This document shows, piece by piece, positions 52,805-61,107 of a DNA stretch of 64,000 nt; the stretch's first letter is position 1, and every line of letters starts with the position of its first letter. Source of the stretch: Chloroflexi bacterium OLB13 (GTDB taxonomy: Bacteria; Chloroflexota; Anaerolineae; Aggregatilineales; Phototrophicaceae); contig JZRA01000080.1 in NCBI GenBank assembly GCA_001567485.1, positions 33,912-97,911 on the forward strand. Reading direction: 5' to 3'. The translations under genes and the position numbers were made by a program. The notes under the pieces are model-generated. The model was not told where the DNA came from, made no database searches, and was given only the letters and a program-made list of their open reading frames with translations.

Positions 52805-55312
52805 CTATCCTTCTGCTGCGGTCGCCGGTTTCTTCGCCTTTGCAGCGGGCTTCGCCGATCCATTCGTGTTCGCGGCCTTCGTGCGCTTCGCAGGTTTTTC
52901 CTTCATCGCGCGCGCCTTGTCGCGTTCCCGTTCTTTGGGCGGGTCAAGCAGCACGAGATCGAGCACCTGCTGCATGTTCTCGACGAGGTGAATCGTCAGC
53001 TTCTGCCGCGTCTTGGCTGGGATGTCGATCAAGTCCTTGCCGTTCTGCTTGGGCAGGATAACGGTCGGCACAAGGGCGCGATGCGCAGCGAGTACCTTCT
53101 CTTTGACCCCGCCGACCGGCAGCACGCGCCCGCGCAGCGTGATCTCGCCGGTCATGGCGATATCCGACCGGACTTTGCGCTCGGTGAAGGCGGAGATGAT
53201 CGCGGTCGCCAGCGTGATCCCGGCGGACGGGCCATCTTTAGGCACTGCGCCTTCGGGAACGTGAACGTGAACGTCGTACTCCTCGAAGTCCGTATCGGGG
53301 ACGTTGAAGGCCGCCGCGTGAGCGCGCATATACGACATCGCGGCCTGCGCCGACTCCTGCATGACTTCGCCGAGGCTGCCGGTGAGCATCATCGTGCCTT
53401 TGCCGGGCAGAATGCTGACCTCGAACATCAACGTATCGCCGCCGTTCGGTGTCCAAGCCAATCCGGTCGCCAAGCCGACCGAGTCGTCGTGGTTGGTGTG
53501 GTTCTCCAAGAACGTCGCCGGGCCGAGCAGCTTGCTGGCCGTTTCGGGTGTGATCTTGTGCGTCACGCGCCGACGTTCGGCCACGGCCCGCGCGAGCTTC
53601 CGGCAGATGTTGCCGATCTCGCGGTTCAGGTTCCGGACACCTGCTTCGTACGTGTATTCGCGGATGATCGTCCGAATCGCGTCCTCGCTGAACTTGATGG
53701 CGTGATCGCTGAGACCGTTGGCCTCGATCTGCTGAGGCACCAAGTACTGGTCGGCGATCGCGGCCTTCTCGTCCTCGGTGTAGCCGGGGAACTCGATCAC
53801 CTCCATGCGATCGAGCAGCGCTTCTGGCAGCCCGGAGAGGTCGTTGGCCGTCGTGATGAACATGACGTGCGACAAGTCGTAGGGCAGGTCGAGGTAGTGG
53901 TCGCTGAACTCGTGGTTTTGCTCCGGGTCGAGCACTTCGAGCAGGGCCGCCGAGGGATCGCCCCGAAAGTCGGCGCCGAGCTTGTCGATCTCGTCCAGCA
54001 TGAACACCGGGTTGATCGTGCCTGCGCGCTTCATCGTTTGCAGCACACGGCCCGGCAGGGCGCCGATGTACGTCCGGCGATGCCCGCGGATTTCGGCCTC
54101 GTCACGCACGCCGCCGAGGCTGATGCGCACGAACGTGCGGCCGAGCGCGCGCGCGATGCTGCGGCCCAGCGAGGTCTTGCCAACGCCCGGCGGCCCGACG
54201 AAACATAGGATCGGTGTGCGCTGCTTCTCTGCGGCCAGCTTACGCACCGCGATGTGTTCGAGGATGCGGTCTTTGATCTTCTTCAGGCCGTAATGATCGT
54301 CGTCCAGCACACGCTGGGCGTGCTTCATATCGAGCACGTCTTCGCTGGCGTTGCTCCACGGCAGCCCGACGATCCAGTCGAGATACGTGCGGATGATGCC
54401 GACCTCCGGCGCCATTGGGGGCATAGCCGCCAGTCGGGATAGTTCTTTGGTGGCCTTCTCGAAGATATCCGGCGGCAGGCCGGCAGATTGAATCTGCTCG
54501 CGCAGTTCGATGAGATCCTGCTGGAAGGGATCGCCTTCGCCAAGCTCGTTTTGTATCACGCGAATCTGCTCGCGCAGGAACGCCTCGCGCTGATTCTTGG
54601 CGAACTCGGACTGCACTTGGCCGGCGATGTCTTCACGCAGCTCAAGCATGTTGAGTTCACGGTTCAAGAGGGTCGCCACAAGCCGCAAGCGTGTCATAAC
54701 GTTGGCGGTTTCAAGGATCGTCTGCCGTTCGTCCAGCGACATCGTCAACATGGACGCGACGAAATCGGCCAGCCAACCCGGCTCGAAGATCGTCTCGGCG
54801 TAGTCGATCACGTCGTCCGGGATCGATTCATTCAACTCGGCCGCGCGCTGGAACATCTCGAACACCGTGCGGGTCAAGACGTCGATCTCGTCGGTCTGCG
54901 GGATGTCCTCGACGATGATTCGCGCTTTGGCGATCAGATACGGATCGGTCTGCACAAACTCGATGATCTGCAAGCGGCGCCGGCCCTGCGCGAGAACCGC
55001 GTCCTCGCCGGCGTCGAAGCGATGATGCAGGCGGGACAATCCCAGCTCGGTGCCAACCTCATACAGATCGTCCGGGCCGGGTTCGCTCACGGACGAGTCC
55101 CGCATGGCGACGCCGATGACGGTCTTTCGATTCTCCGCGGCAAACCGCAGGGCAGACCGCCCCCGGTCATCGAAGATCACGACGGGAGATACGACATTCG
55201 GATATACGACGGTGTTTACCAGAGGAACAACGGGCAGCCGAATAATACCTGCAGCGTCAGCCTTCGCGCTGCGGACTGATTCGAAGTCGTTGGTGGAGGT
55301 GCTATCGCTCAC
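52805..55312 (-). CDS. lon: ATP-dependent protease Lon
   Basis: Hexameric AAA+ serine protease degrading misfolded and regulatory proteins, 835 residues. N-terminal LAN domain ([19 protein letters not shown]) to about 320, AAA+ module with Walker [14 protein letters not shown] and Walker [11 protein letters not shown], and a C-terminal protease domain with the Ser696/Lys739 dyad (DGPSAG and GGVKEK; 43 residues apart as in family members). The extreme C-terminus is Lys/Ala-rich ([16 protein letters not shown]), a tail not usual for Lon. Start is GTG at 55312. Transcribed with the AlbA_2-type regulator. Confidence 0.97.
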   Translation of the reverse strand: MSDSTSTNDFESVRSAKADAAGIIRLPVVPLVNTVVYPNVVSPVVIFDDRGRSALRFAAENRKTVIGVAMRDSSVSEPGPDDLYEVGTELGLSRLHHRFDAGEDAVLAQGRRRLQIIEFVQTDPYLIAKARIIVEDIPQTDEIDVLTRTVFEMFQRAAELNESIPDDVIDYAETIFEPGWLADFVASMLTMSLDERQTILETANVMTRLRLVATLLNRELNMLELREDIAGQVQSEFAKNQREAFLREQIRVIQNELGEGDPFQQDLIELREQIQSAGLPPDIFEKATKELSRLAAMPPMAPEVGIIRTYLDWIVGLPWSNASEDVLDMKHAQRVLDDDHYGLKKIKDRILEHIAVRKLAAEKQRTPILCFVGPPGVGKTSLGRSIARALGRTFVRISLGGVRDEAEIRGHRRTYIGALPGRVLQTMKRAGTINPVFMLDEIDKLGADFRGDPSAALLEVLDPEQNHEFSDHYLDLPYDLSHVMFITTANDLSGLPEALLDRMEVIEFPGYTEDEKAAIADQYLVPQQIEANGLSDHAIKFSEDAIRTIIREYTYEAGVRNLNREIGNICRKLARAVAERRRVTHKITPETASKLLGPATFLENHTNHDDSVGLATGLAWTPNGGDTLMFEVSILPGKGTMMLTGSLGEVMQESAQAAMSYMRAHAAAFNVPDTDFEEYDVHVHVPEGAVPKDGPSAGITLATAIISAFTERKVRSDIAMTGEITLRGRVLPVGGVKEKVLAAHRALVPTVILPKQNGKDLIDIPAKTRQKLTIHLVENMQQVLDLVLLDPPKERERDKARAMKEKPAKRTKAANTNGSAKPAAKAKKPATAAEG

Positions 55313-55348
55313 TGTTGTCTTTCTGAGATAATTCGAATGTGATCGGTG

Positions 55349-55377
55349 ATTCTATCACACCGCCTCACCTGCGTAAA
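55349..55377 (-). promoter_or_regulatory. Promoter of lon
   Basis: On the minus strand TTTACG (55372-55377), a 17-base spacer and TAGAAT (55349-55354), 37 bases before the GTG start. No CIRCE-like inverted repeat was seen. Confidence 0.55.
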
Positions 55378-55474
55378 TCGGTGCAGATGGCGTCGGAATA
55401 CACGATCAGACGTTACGTTGCACTAATAGTACGATTCGCATGTAACGTTAATACTGGTCTGTTGATACCCACCG

Positions 55475-55480
55475 TATAAT
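55475..55480 (+). promoter_or_regulatory. Candidate -10 box for the secreted Ig-like gene
   Basis: Consensus TATAAT 38 bases before ATG 55518; -35 region poor. A seven-base inverted repeat ACGTTAC/GTAACGT lies just upstream (55410-55416 with 55442-55448). Confidence 0.4.
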
Positions 55481-55517
55481 GGGGAGTACTTTGTGGCCAT
55501 ACGGAGGATATGTCTTA

Positions 55518-57086
55518 ATGCGTTCACATCGTCTCTTCGCTCTTGTTGTGCTGGCTGCTGTGTTGGCTGTGTTATCTGGCACCGTATTGGCGGACACCAA
55601 TGTGGTGACTGCCGCTAATCCACAGGGGTGGGCCATCATCCCTGCACCGGGAACCAACGCGCCGGGCTTCAGCGGGTTCGTTTCAAGCCCGCAGTTCCCG
55701 CCGCCGCTTGGAACCGGCGCGTATCGTGTTCGGATTGAGGGATCCAATCAGAAAACCATCTTCGGCCGGTTCGATCTGAACGGTTATCTGCTGTCCGACT
55801 TCACCGAATTTACGTACGACGTGATTGGACTTGGCACGAATTTCCAGCAGTTCTACGCCAATATCTATCTGGACGTGACCGGCGACGCTGTCCCCGATCT
55901 CCGGCTTAGCATGGTAGCGCCGCCCTCCGTACTCGCATGGGGTACGATTGACGGTTTGACGACGCTGTATTACGTCTCGACCTACGGGGGCTATACGTAC
56001 TCAGGCCCGAATCCGGGTACGATCGCGCAGATCGTTACTGCCGAACCAACGGCCACTATCGCGGACGCATTCGGTCAACCGGGCAACCCGGGTTTCCGCC
56101 TGAACATGGGCGACACGGCATCCAGCTACGTCGGCTTCGACGGCATGATCGACAACGTTCGGCTTACCGTTACGGGCTACGGAAGCGAGGTCTGGGACTT
56201 CGAGGAGCTGAGTTCTTCGCTGCAAGTCGCCGGCGGGCAGTTCCAGTCAACTGATGTCAACACGGCCTTCGGGTCGGCGCTGACTGTAACGGTGAGGGAC
56301 AGCGGTGGGGCGCCGGTTGTCAACGTGCCGGTGACGTTCTCTGCGCCGACGTCGGGCGCCAGCGCCACGTTTACCGGCGGGGTGACATCGGTTACCGCGT
56401 TCACCGACGCCGGCGGCGTCGCCAGCTCTGGCCCGGTCACGGCCAATGGGACGGCGGGTTCATATCTGGTCGACGCGTGGATCGCCAACGACAGTAGTGT
56501 GCCGGGTGTGTTGTTCCAACTGACCAACACCGGTGGCACCGTCACGCCGACCGAAACAGAGTTGGTGCTCAACGGGAGCTTTGAGACGGTCGATATCGGT
56601 CAGTCGTCCGGAGTCGCCGACTGGAAGCTCAACACGGGCGGCAAGGGTAAGCAGGACTGCACGAAGTTCAGCGACGGCGCGTGCTCGTACCGTCTGAAGG
56701 CCAAGAATGTCACGTCCCTCAAGCAGAAGATCGTCGCGCCGCCGATGTCCGCGGGCGACCTGCTGCGCTTCTCGGCGAGCATCGAGGGCAAGAACGCGGT
56801 CTCGTCGCTTGTGAGCGCCACCGCCAAGGTGAAGTACGTCAACGGGACGAAGTTCAGCGTCGTGCTCGCGATACCGGACGGGACGTTCTCGTTTGCGAGC
56901 CTCGAGTCGTCCATGGGGATTTGGGGCGACGTCAAGAAGGTCATCATCAAGCTGACCGCCAATCCCGGCGGCGGCAAGGTCTGGTTCGACGAGGTGTCGG
57001 CCGTTGTGGTCGAGGACGGCTTGCGTGACGCACGCGGCGCGGGCGGCGTGCTGCCGCCACCCGCTGCTCCCAAAGGCTGGCGTTAG
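55518..57086 (+). CDS. Secreted protein with Ig-like (Big-type) domain
   Basis: 522-residue exported protein. Signal peptide: MRSHRLFALVVLAAVLAVLS ending near VLADT. The N-terminal part (about 25-235) is a beta-rich jelly-roll-like domain with an Asp calcium loop (LDVTGDAVPDLRL). About 240-345 is a Big_1-type immunoglobulin domain (SALTVTVRDSGGAPVVNVPV, with FTDAGGVASSG). The C-terminal part (about 360-505) starts ELVLNGSFETVD, a common start of carbohydrate-binding-like domains in exported proteins, and contains VWFDEVSAVVVE, which matches that type. GGAGG lies ten bases before the ATG and a strong terminator follows. Probably a surface or matrix protein; partner unknown. Confidence 0.82.
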   Translation: MRSHRLFALVVLAAVLAVLSGTVLADTNVVTAANPQGWAIIPAPGTNAPGFSGFVSSPQFPPPLGTGAYRVRIEGSNQKTIFGRFDLNGYLLSDFTEFTYDVIGLGTNFQQFYANIYLDVTGDAVPDLRLSMVAPPSVLAWGTIDGLTTLYYVSTYGGYTYSGPNPGTIAQIVTAEPTATIADAFGQPGNPGFRLNMGDTASSYVGFDGMIDNVRLTVTGYGSEVWDFEELSSSLQVAGGQFQSTDVNTAFGSALTVTVRDSGGAPVVNVPVTFSAPTSGASATFTGGVTSVTAFTDAGGVASSGPVTANGTAGSYLVDAWIANDSSVPGVLFQLTNTGGTVTPTETELVLNGSFETVDIGQSSGVADWKLNTGGKGKQDCTKFSDGACSYRLKAKNVTSLKQKIVAPPMSAGDLLRFSASIEGKNAVSSLVSATAKVKYVNGTKFSVVLAIPDGTFSFASLESSMGIWGDVKKVIIKLTANPGGGKVWFDEVSAVVVEDGLRDARGAGGVLPPPAAPKGWR

Positions 57087-57100
57087 GACGTGAGAATCGA

Positions 57101-57132
57101 CCGGGGCATCGCAAAGATGCCCCGGTTTTTTT
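57101..57132 (+). terminator. Rho-independent terminator of the secreted protein gene
   Basis: Ten-base-pair stem ccggggcatc/gatgccccgg (57101-57110 with 57116-57125), five-base loop, then seven T. Confidence 0.93.
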
Positions 57133-57152
57133 GTGCGTGTCCGTGTCCCGTT

Positions 57153-58682
57153 CTATCCGCGTGACATCACCCGTTCGCCCGGCCAGCGCGCATAGACCTT
57201 TGTGAAGTGCGCCAGTGTGCGGAACGCGTCAGGGTTGACGTACTGCGTTGGGAGCGCGCGCCATGTCCAGTTACCGGCTTCGACGCCCGGCGTGTTCATG
57301 CGCGCGTTCTGGTCGAGGCCGAGGATGTCTTGCAGCGGCGTGATCGCCGTGTGAGCAATCGTCCCCATCGACAATCGGATCATATCCCAGTGCGGGGAAC
57401 TGCTGATATCACGGTTGAAATATGCCGTGACGTACTCGCGCTCACCCGTCGAGGCTTCACCGCGCCACCACCCGGCAATCGTGTTGTTGTCGTGCGTGCC
57501 GGTATACACAACGCAGTTGTCGGTCGTGAAGTTGTGCGGCAGGAACACGTTGTTGGGATCGCTGAACGCGAACTGAATGATCTTCATGCCGGGCAGGCCG
57601 AGCGCATCGCGTAGTTCCTCGACGGCCTTTGTGATCTGTCCGAGGTCTTCGGCGATGATCGGAAGCTGATCGCCGAGTTCGGCGCGAATGGCGTCGAATA
57701 GGTCGATGTTCGGCCCTTTGAGCCAACGGCCCTTCACGGCGGTTGCCTCGGTCGCCGGGATTTCCCAGTAATCCTCGAACGCGCGGAAGTGATCGATGCG
57801 CACCAGATCGACCATACTGAGCACGGCGCGGACACGCTCGATCCACCACCGATAGCCGCGCGCCTTGTGGACGTCCCACTTATACAGCGGATTTCCCCAC
57901 CGCTGGCCGGTCACGCTGAAGTAATCGGGTGGGACACCTGCGACGACCTCCGGGTTCCCGCGCGCGTCAAGGTAGAACAGGTCGCGGTTAGCCCATACGT
58001 CGGCGCTGTCGTGGGCGACGAAGATCGGGATGTCGCCGACAATCTTGACGCCGTGCGTGTTGGCGTAGCGCTTGAGTTCTTCCCACTGCGCGAAGAACAG
58101 CCACTGGCGGAACTTCACGGCCTCGATCTCGGCGGCGAACTGCTCCCACGCGGTTTCGAGGGCACGCGTCTCGCGCAGAGCGTAGGGCGCATCCCATTCC
58201 GTCCACGGCCGGCCGCCGAAGTGAGCCTTGAGCGCGACGAACAGCGCGAAGTCGTCAAGCCAGTGAGCGTGGGTGGCCGTCCACGAGGCGAACGCATCGC
58301 GGTAGCCGTCGCTGGCGCTGGTCGAGAACCGGCGGTACGCCACATCGAGCATGTGGTCGTGAAAGGTGATGACCGGGCCATAGTCGACACGATTGTCCGG
58401 GAAAGCCGGCAGGTCACGCAGGTCATCCGGGTGCAGCCAGCCGATCTGTAAGAGCCGGTCAAAACTGATGAGGTTCGGGTTCCCGGCGAACGTGCTCAGG
58501 GATTGATATGGGGAGTCGCCATAGCTGGTCGGGCCAAGCGGCAGCATCTGCCAATAAGACTGGCCGGCCGCTTGCAGCGCGTCGACGAACCGATAGGCAT
58601 GATCGCCGAGGTCGCCGATGCCATAGCGGCCGGGAAGCGAGGTCGGATGCAGGAGCACGCCGCTTGAGCGTGGAAAAGTCAT
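57153..58682 (-). CDS. malQ: 4-alpha-glucanotransferase
   Basis: Amylomaltase (GH77) that transfers glucan chains in glycogen and maltodextrin metabolism, 509 residues, full length. Conserved: GVLLHPTSLPGRYGIGDLG, QMLPLGPTSYGDSPYQS, VRIDHFRAFEDYWEIP (nucleophile Asp), PIIAEDLG (acid/base Glu) and YTGTHDNNT (stabilising Asp). AAGGA lies ten bases before the ATG. The preceding terminator at 58701-58732 isolates it from upstream genes, so its own promoter must overlap that region. Confidence 0.96.
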   Translation of the reverse strand: MTFPRSSGVLLHPTSLPGRYGIGDLGDHAYRFVDALQAAGQSYWQMLPLGPTSYGDSPYQSLSTFAGNPNLISFDRLLQIGWLHPDDLRDLPAFPDNRVDYGPVITFHDHMLDVAYRRFSTSASDGYRDAFASWTATHAHWLDDFALFVALKAHFGGRPWTEWDAPYALRETRALETAWEQFAAEIEAVKFRQWLFFAQWEELKRYANTHGVKIVGDIPIFVAHDSADVWANRDLFYLDARGNPEVVAGVPPDYFSVTGQRWGNPLYKWDVHKARGYRWWIERVRAVLSMVDLVRIDHFRAFEDYWEIPATEATAVKGRWLKGPNIDLFDAIRAELGDQLPIIAEDLGQITKAVEELRDALGLPGMKIIQFAFSDPNNVFLPHNFTTDNCVVYTGTHDNNTIAGWWRGEASTGEREYVTAYFNRDISSSPHWDMIRLSMGTIAHTAITPLQDILGLDQNARMNTPGVEAGNWTWRALPTQYVNPDAFRTLAHFTKVYARWPGERVMSRG

Positions 58683-58700
58683 GGCGAGTCGTCCTTGAAC

Positions 58701-58732
58701 AAGAAACGCCGCTCCATGTTAGCGGAGCGGCG
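58701..58732 (-). terminator. Terminator of membrane paralog 1
   Basis: Stem cgccgctcc/ggagcggcg (58707-58715 with 58724-58732), eight-base loop, minus-strand tail GTTTCTTGTT. Clearly homologous to the hairpin at 59397-59426, including flanking gggtgcaat. Confidence 0.75.
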
Positions 58733-58778
58733 CTGAGGGTGCAATGATTCGGACGTAGTGGAGATACGCCGGTTCTCC

Positions 58779-59282
58779 TTAGGGAATGGATGCACCGGCG
58801 ATCATCAGCAGGAAGGCGGCCGCGACCAGCGCATAATGCAGCGGCTGAAGCTTGAGATGATTGTCGACCGCCGCTTGAACCGTCGCGATCTGTTCCTTAG
58901 ATGGGCTATCACCCGCGCTCCGGAGCGCCTGCCCGATCGCCTTGGAGGATTTGCTAAGCACAGCGATGCCATGTCCGAACGCGGCCAAGCCAGCGAGGAC
59001 ACCCACGTGGAACAAGATCGAACCGAACGACCCGAAGCCGCGGTTCCAATACTGCGCCAGCCCGTAAAGCACCACGCCGGCTACCGTCGTTAGCAGAACA
59101 GAAATCGGCATACCGAGCGCGAGTTTGCTCGCGGCGTAGAGTTTCCGATTGTAGGAAATCCAAGTAGCAGCCTCCATACTCGCTTCGGCCCGCATGACCT
59201 GCCATTGATAGAATCCAGCCGCAAGCCAGTAGGCGGCGGCGCCAATGTGAATCCAGCGGAACAAGACTGCAAGAATGTCCAT
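58779..59282 (-). CDS. Four-helix membrane protein, paralog 1 (CopD/HemJ-like pattern)
   Basis: 167 residues with four transmembrane helices (about 5-25, 55-75, 88-108, 145-165). N-terminal MDILAVLFRWIHIGAAAYW has a His in a helix followed by Trp, a pattern found in CopD-like and HemJ-like integral proteins that bind heme or copper; a second in-membrane His is in LFHVGVLAG. The fourth helix follows a hydrophilic loop containing AGDSPSKEQIATVQAAVD. A GGAGGG Shine-Dalgarno precedes the ATG. It has an adjacent homologue of the same length at 59458. Metal or heme binding is inference. Confidence 0.72.
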   Translation of the reverse strand: MDILAVLFRWIHIGAAAYWLAAGFYQWQVMRAEASMEAATWISYNRKLYAASKLALGMPISVLLTTVAGVVLYGLAQYWNRGFGSFGSILFHVGVLAGLAAFGHGIAVLSKSSKAIGQALRSAGDSPSKEQIATVQAAVDNHLKLQPLHYALVAAAFLLMIAGASIP

Positions 59283-59396
59283 TCTTTCCCTCCTTTAGAT
59301 AGGATGCCGGACAAATTACCCTGACAACGCACGGCGTTCTGCATGCGTGCAGCCAGCATAATCCTGCGCCGTGTCGGGGATCAACCCGTAAACACC

Positions 59397-59426
59397 AACG
59401 CCGCTTCATAGTAGCGAAGCGGCGTT
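59397..59426 (-). terminator. Terminator-like hairpin of membrane paralog 2
   Basis: Eleven-base-pair perfect stem aacgccgcttc/gaagcggcgtt (59397-59407 with 59416-59426), eight-base loop; the following minus-strand bases are only moderately T-rich. Homologous to the hairpin at 58701-58732. Confidence 0.65.
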
Positions 59427-59457
59427 AGGGGTGCAATAACTTGTGGGACAAGATGGA

Positions 59458-59961
59458 CTACGCGATTGTCGTGCCTGCCACCATACACAGGAATGCGACA
59501 GCTGCTAGCGCGAAGTGGGCTGGGAGCTGGCGCAGTTGCTTGTCGACCGCAGCCTGAACGGCAGCGATCTGATCGGCCGTCGGGCTGTCTCCGGCGCCTT
59601 TTAGGGCGTTCGCAATTGCATCTGATGACTTGCTGATCGCCGAAGCGCCGTGACCGAATGCCAACAGCCCCGCAACGACGCCGATATGAAACACGATCGA
59701 ACCCAACGACCCGAATCCGCGGTTCCAGTACTGCTCGATACCGTACAGCACGACCCCGCCAACGACCGTAAGTATTGCAGAAACTGGCATGCCGAGCGCA
59801 AGCTTGCTCACCGCGCCAAGCTGACGCTTGTACGCAATCCACGTGGCTGCCTGCATGCTCGCGTCGGCGCGCAACGTTTGCCATTCGACGAAACCGACGG
59901 CGACCCAGTAAGCAGCAGCCCCAATGTGAATCCAGCGGAACAACACAACAAGAATGTCCAT
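59458..59961 (-). CDS. Four-helix membrane protein, paralog 2 (CopD/HemJ-like pattern)
   Basis: 167 residues, the same length and layout as the protein at 58779, and clearly homologous over its whole length: FRWIHIGAAAYW, SKLALGMP, GGVVLYGIEQYWNRGFGS, FHIGVVAGLLAFGHG and a final helix. The gene ends in a homologous hairpin and begins with AGGGAGG before ATG 59961. It runs in the same direction after the DnaQ-like gene (11 bases apart), so transcription may come from there. The pair is the product of a local duplication including the terminator. Divergence of the third of the protein around the hydrophilic loop suggests different partners or just drift. Confidence 0.74.
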   Translation of the reverse strand: MDILVVLFRWIHIGAAAYWVAVGFVEWQTLRADASMQAATWIAYKRQLGAVSKLALGMPVSAILTVVGGVVLYGIEQYWNRGFGSLGSIVFHIGVVAGLLAFGHGASAISKSSDAIANALKGAGDSPTADQIAAVQAAVDKQLRQLPAHFALAAVAFLCMVAGTTIA

Positions 59962-59972
59962 TTTCCCCCTCC

Positions 59973-60557
59973 CTAGGCAGAATTTCGGACATACCACTCT
60001 GACATCGCCCGCAGCACTGCGAGCGTGCGCAGACAATCCCCCAGCGCGCTGTGTGCCGGCGCGTCAATCCTTGGAACTTTGAGCTGGATACAAGCATCGG
60101 TCAATTTATGCCATTTATAGTCCCCCCGGCTGCCGACTTGACCGACGAAGCGCGCATACAATTTCATGATGCACGTCGAGCGCATCAGGCCGGGCCGCCG
60201 GCCGATGTGTTGAAGCAGTATGCGCGAGTCGAACTCGGCATTGTAGATATATGTCGGGTGGATGCTCCACAAGGACTCGAGGGACGGCAGTAGATCGGCC
60301 ATTGAGGGCGCGTCATTCACCATGGCGTCGGTAATGCCGTGGATGCGCATGGCGTCGGCAGGGATGGGCATGCCGGGGTTAATCAGCGTATCGACGGCCG
60401 GCTGACCCGACGCGTCGATGATGGCGATCTGGACAACGCGCGCATTCCGGTCGATCCCGGTGGTCTCTGTGTCGAGGATCAGGAAGTCGTTTTGCAGCAG
60501 CAGATGCGCTTCGTGCGCCGCAACCTTCCGATCAATCGCGTGACGATAGGCCGTCAT
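59973..60557 (-). CDS. DnaQ-like 3'-5' exonuclease
   Basis: DEDDh-type exonuclease of 194 residues. Exo I FLILDTETTGID (Asp and Glu), Exo II in YIYNAEFDSRILLQHIG (Asp), Exo III in HSALGDCLRTLAVL (His and Asp). The body resembles RNase T / DNA polymerase III epsilon. Free-standing form with no polymerase or UvrC fusion, so proofreading or RNA/DNA trimming are possible. ATG 60557, starting nine bases after the cytochrome c gene stop; the two are likely co-transcribed. Confidence 0.9.
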   Translation of the reverse strand: MTAYRHAIDRKVAAHEAHLLLQNDFLILDTETTGIDRNARVVQIAIIDASGQPAVDTLINPGMPIPADAMRIHGITDAMVNDAPSMADLLPSLESLWSIHPTYIYNAEFDSRILLQHIGRRPGLMRSTCIMKLYARFVGQVGSRGDYKWHKLTDACIQLKVPRIDAPAHSALGDCLRTLAVLRAMSEWYVRNSA

Positions 60558-60566
60558 CGAATCACC

Positions 60567-60962
60567 TCACTGGCTGAGAAGATACGCCACGAGATCCGCC
60601 AAATCCTGATCGCTGAGGTGCTGACCGAAGTTGGACGGCATGATGTTGGAGTATCCGGGGACTACGACATCGCCGGGCTGCACGATAGAGCGCACCGTAT
60701 ACTCCTGTGCGCTCATGCCACTGCGCCGACGGCCGGCGACCTCACCATAACCAAGCAGCGAGGGGCCGGTTCCGCGCGATCCGTCGAGGCTGTGGCAGCT
60801 CGAACACTCGACTTGATTTCCGATACGCGACGTGAACAAGACTTCGCCGTTGGCCGCATCGCCGGCGGGCAGCGCCGTAGGGATCGGTCGCGCGTCCTGC
60901 GGTGTGCACGCGGCAAGGGCCAGCAGTAAGAGGAGAATCACGCTCGGGTATCTGAGGGGCAT
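60567..60962 (-). CDS. Lipoprotein c-type cytochrome
   Basis: 131 residues. Lipoprotein signal with lipobox LLALAAC (Cys19), then heme-binding CSSCH (Cys53, Cys56, His57) and distal Met108 in YSNIMPSNF; ends SDQDLADLVAYLLSQ as in small class I cytochromes c. It would be tethered to the outer face of the cytoplasmic membrane and may carry electrons to the caa3 oxidase at 27566-33256. ATG 60962 chosen because the lipoprotein signal starts there; longer frames add a poor N-terminus. Confidence 0.9.
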   Translation of the reverse strand: MPLRYPSVILLLLLALAACTPQDARPIPTALPAGDAANGEVLFTSRIGNQVECSSCHSLDGSRGTGPSLLGYGEVAGRRRSGMSAQEYTVRSIVQPGDVVVPGYSNIMPSNFGQHLSDQDLADLVAYLLSQ

Positions 60963-61107
60963 ATTGTGTTGGTTCGTTAGTGAGAATCGCAGTCTAAGAA
61001 TAGTCAGTTTGACGTTCTGGCGCAAGCGAAGCGTAATTAGCACCATCATCGATGTCATGCTACAGTATTGAGGTTAAAGGGCTTCCGTGCATCAAGGGGC
61101 GAGGCTA

